DNA from: Actinomycetes bacterium
GTDB taxonomy: Bacteria; Actinomycetota; Coriobacteriia; Coriobacteriales; JAEZZM01
Length of the DNA: 41,760 nucleotides
NCBI GenBank assembly: GCA_023418575.1
Contig: JAEZZM010000019.1
Span: 1 to 41,760, forward strand
Direction: 5' to 3'
Shown here: piece by piece, positions 41,567-41,760 of the stretch
Layout: every line of letters begins with the position of its first letter
How positions within the stretch are numbered: position 1 is the stretch's first letter
Notes under the pieces: model-generated
Told to the model about the DNA's origin: nothing
What the model saw: only the letters and a program-made list of their open reading frames with translations
Databases searched by the model: none
Made by a program: the position numbers and the translations under genes

Positions 41567-41760
41567 TTGAAACTAGTAAAATGCTCTACTTGTGGCTCAA
41601 ATATGTCTAAAAATGGTAAGACTTCTTTTAGGTAACCAGAGATGGCGCTGTAAAGACTGTGGGGCATCAAAAGTTATTTCGTATGATCTAGATGCAAAGT
41701 ATTTCGAAGAGTTTTTAGCTTGGCTGCTATCAAAGAACACTTAAGTCAGAGATGGCTAAG
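41567..41760 (+). pseudogene. IS1249-like transposase N-terminal fragment, frameshifted and cut by the window edge
   Basis: From TTG at 41567 (AGAGGGGG 5 bases upstream) the frame gives KCSTCGSNMSKNGKTSFR and stops at 41633. Shifting one base continues as NQRWRCKDCGASKVIS and then YFEEFLAWLLSKN, stopping at 41742, and a further shift continues LSQRWL. The zinc-finger pair CxxC...CxxC with the QRWRC motif and the WLLSK segment match the N-terminus of IS1249-type transposases. Two frame breaks in 180 bases point to decay, although the first could be a programmed shift. The rest lies beyond the window. Confidence 0.7.

Overview
The window reads as a chromosomal segment from an anaerobic or facultative Gram-positive bacterium, most likely a moderate-to-low GC member of the Coriobacteriia (Atopobium/Olsenella-like). 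This assignment is inference. It rests on an actinobacterial-style MurA and LCP protein, a sortase-anchored surface protein, a menaquinone prenyltransferase next to an anaerobic molybdoenzyme operon, and an extended atpF. No rRNA gene lies inside the window to settle it.

Left part (1-19400, nearly all minus strand). This is a housekeeping neighbourhood whose order, read along the minus strand, is prfA - prmC - sua5/tsaC - (lipase, glpK) - rpiB - glyA - upp - atpI-like - atpBEFHAGDC - (toxin-antitoxin pair) - murA - LCP. The backbone matches the classical Bacillus order around prfA, ywlC, rpiB, glyA, upp, atp and murA, with accessory genes inserted. At the extreme left a strong promoter faces out of the window above a leader that resembles rRNA operon leaders. 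A RelB/DinJ-like antitoxin and a PIN toxin sit between atpC and murA with their own promoter and operator.

Middle (19400-29300). A nitroreductase and two half-ABC exporters form a minus-strand operon. The exporters look like a heterodimer with complementary decay of their ATPase motifs. Then come menA (plus), a DUF1385 membrane protein and rpmE (minus), and a tcdA-tatD pair (plus).

Right part (29300-41760). A 2172-residue sortase substrate (two tandem N-terminal modules with calcium-type motifs, a FIVAR-like helix, seven beta-repeats of about 105 residues, IPKTG anchor) is transcribed leftwards. It is separated from a torD-like/psrABC-type molybdoenzyme operon by an AT-rich spacer of about 700 bp carrying a C9 tract in a hairpin loop and several palindromes. 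The operon ends at a strong terminator, after which the window runs into a frameshifted transposase fragment with a duplicated 20-bp element.

Cross-cutting patterns. Several proteins (PrmC, GlpK, both ABC subunits, TatD, DUF1385, TorD, L31) carry low-complexity or tandem-repeat insertions or tails. The heptamer CGATAAG is strikingly frequent on both strands and in several reading frames. MenA and the molybdoenzyme operon fit a menaquinone-linked anaerobic respiratory chain. Sua5/TsaC and TcdA begin and finish the (c)t6A tRNA modification, and the monoacylglycerol-lipase-like protein feeds glycerol kinase.
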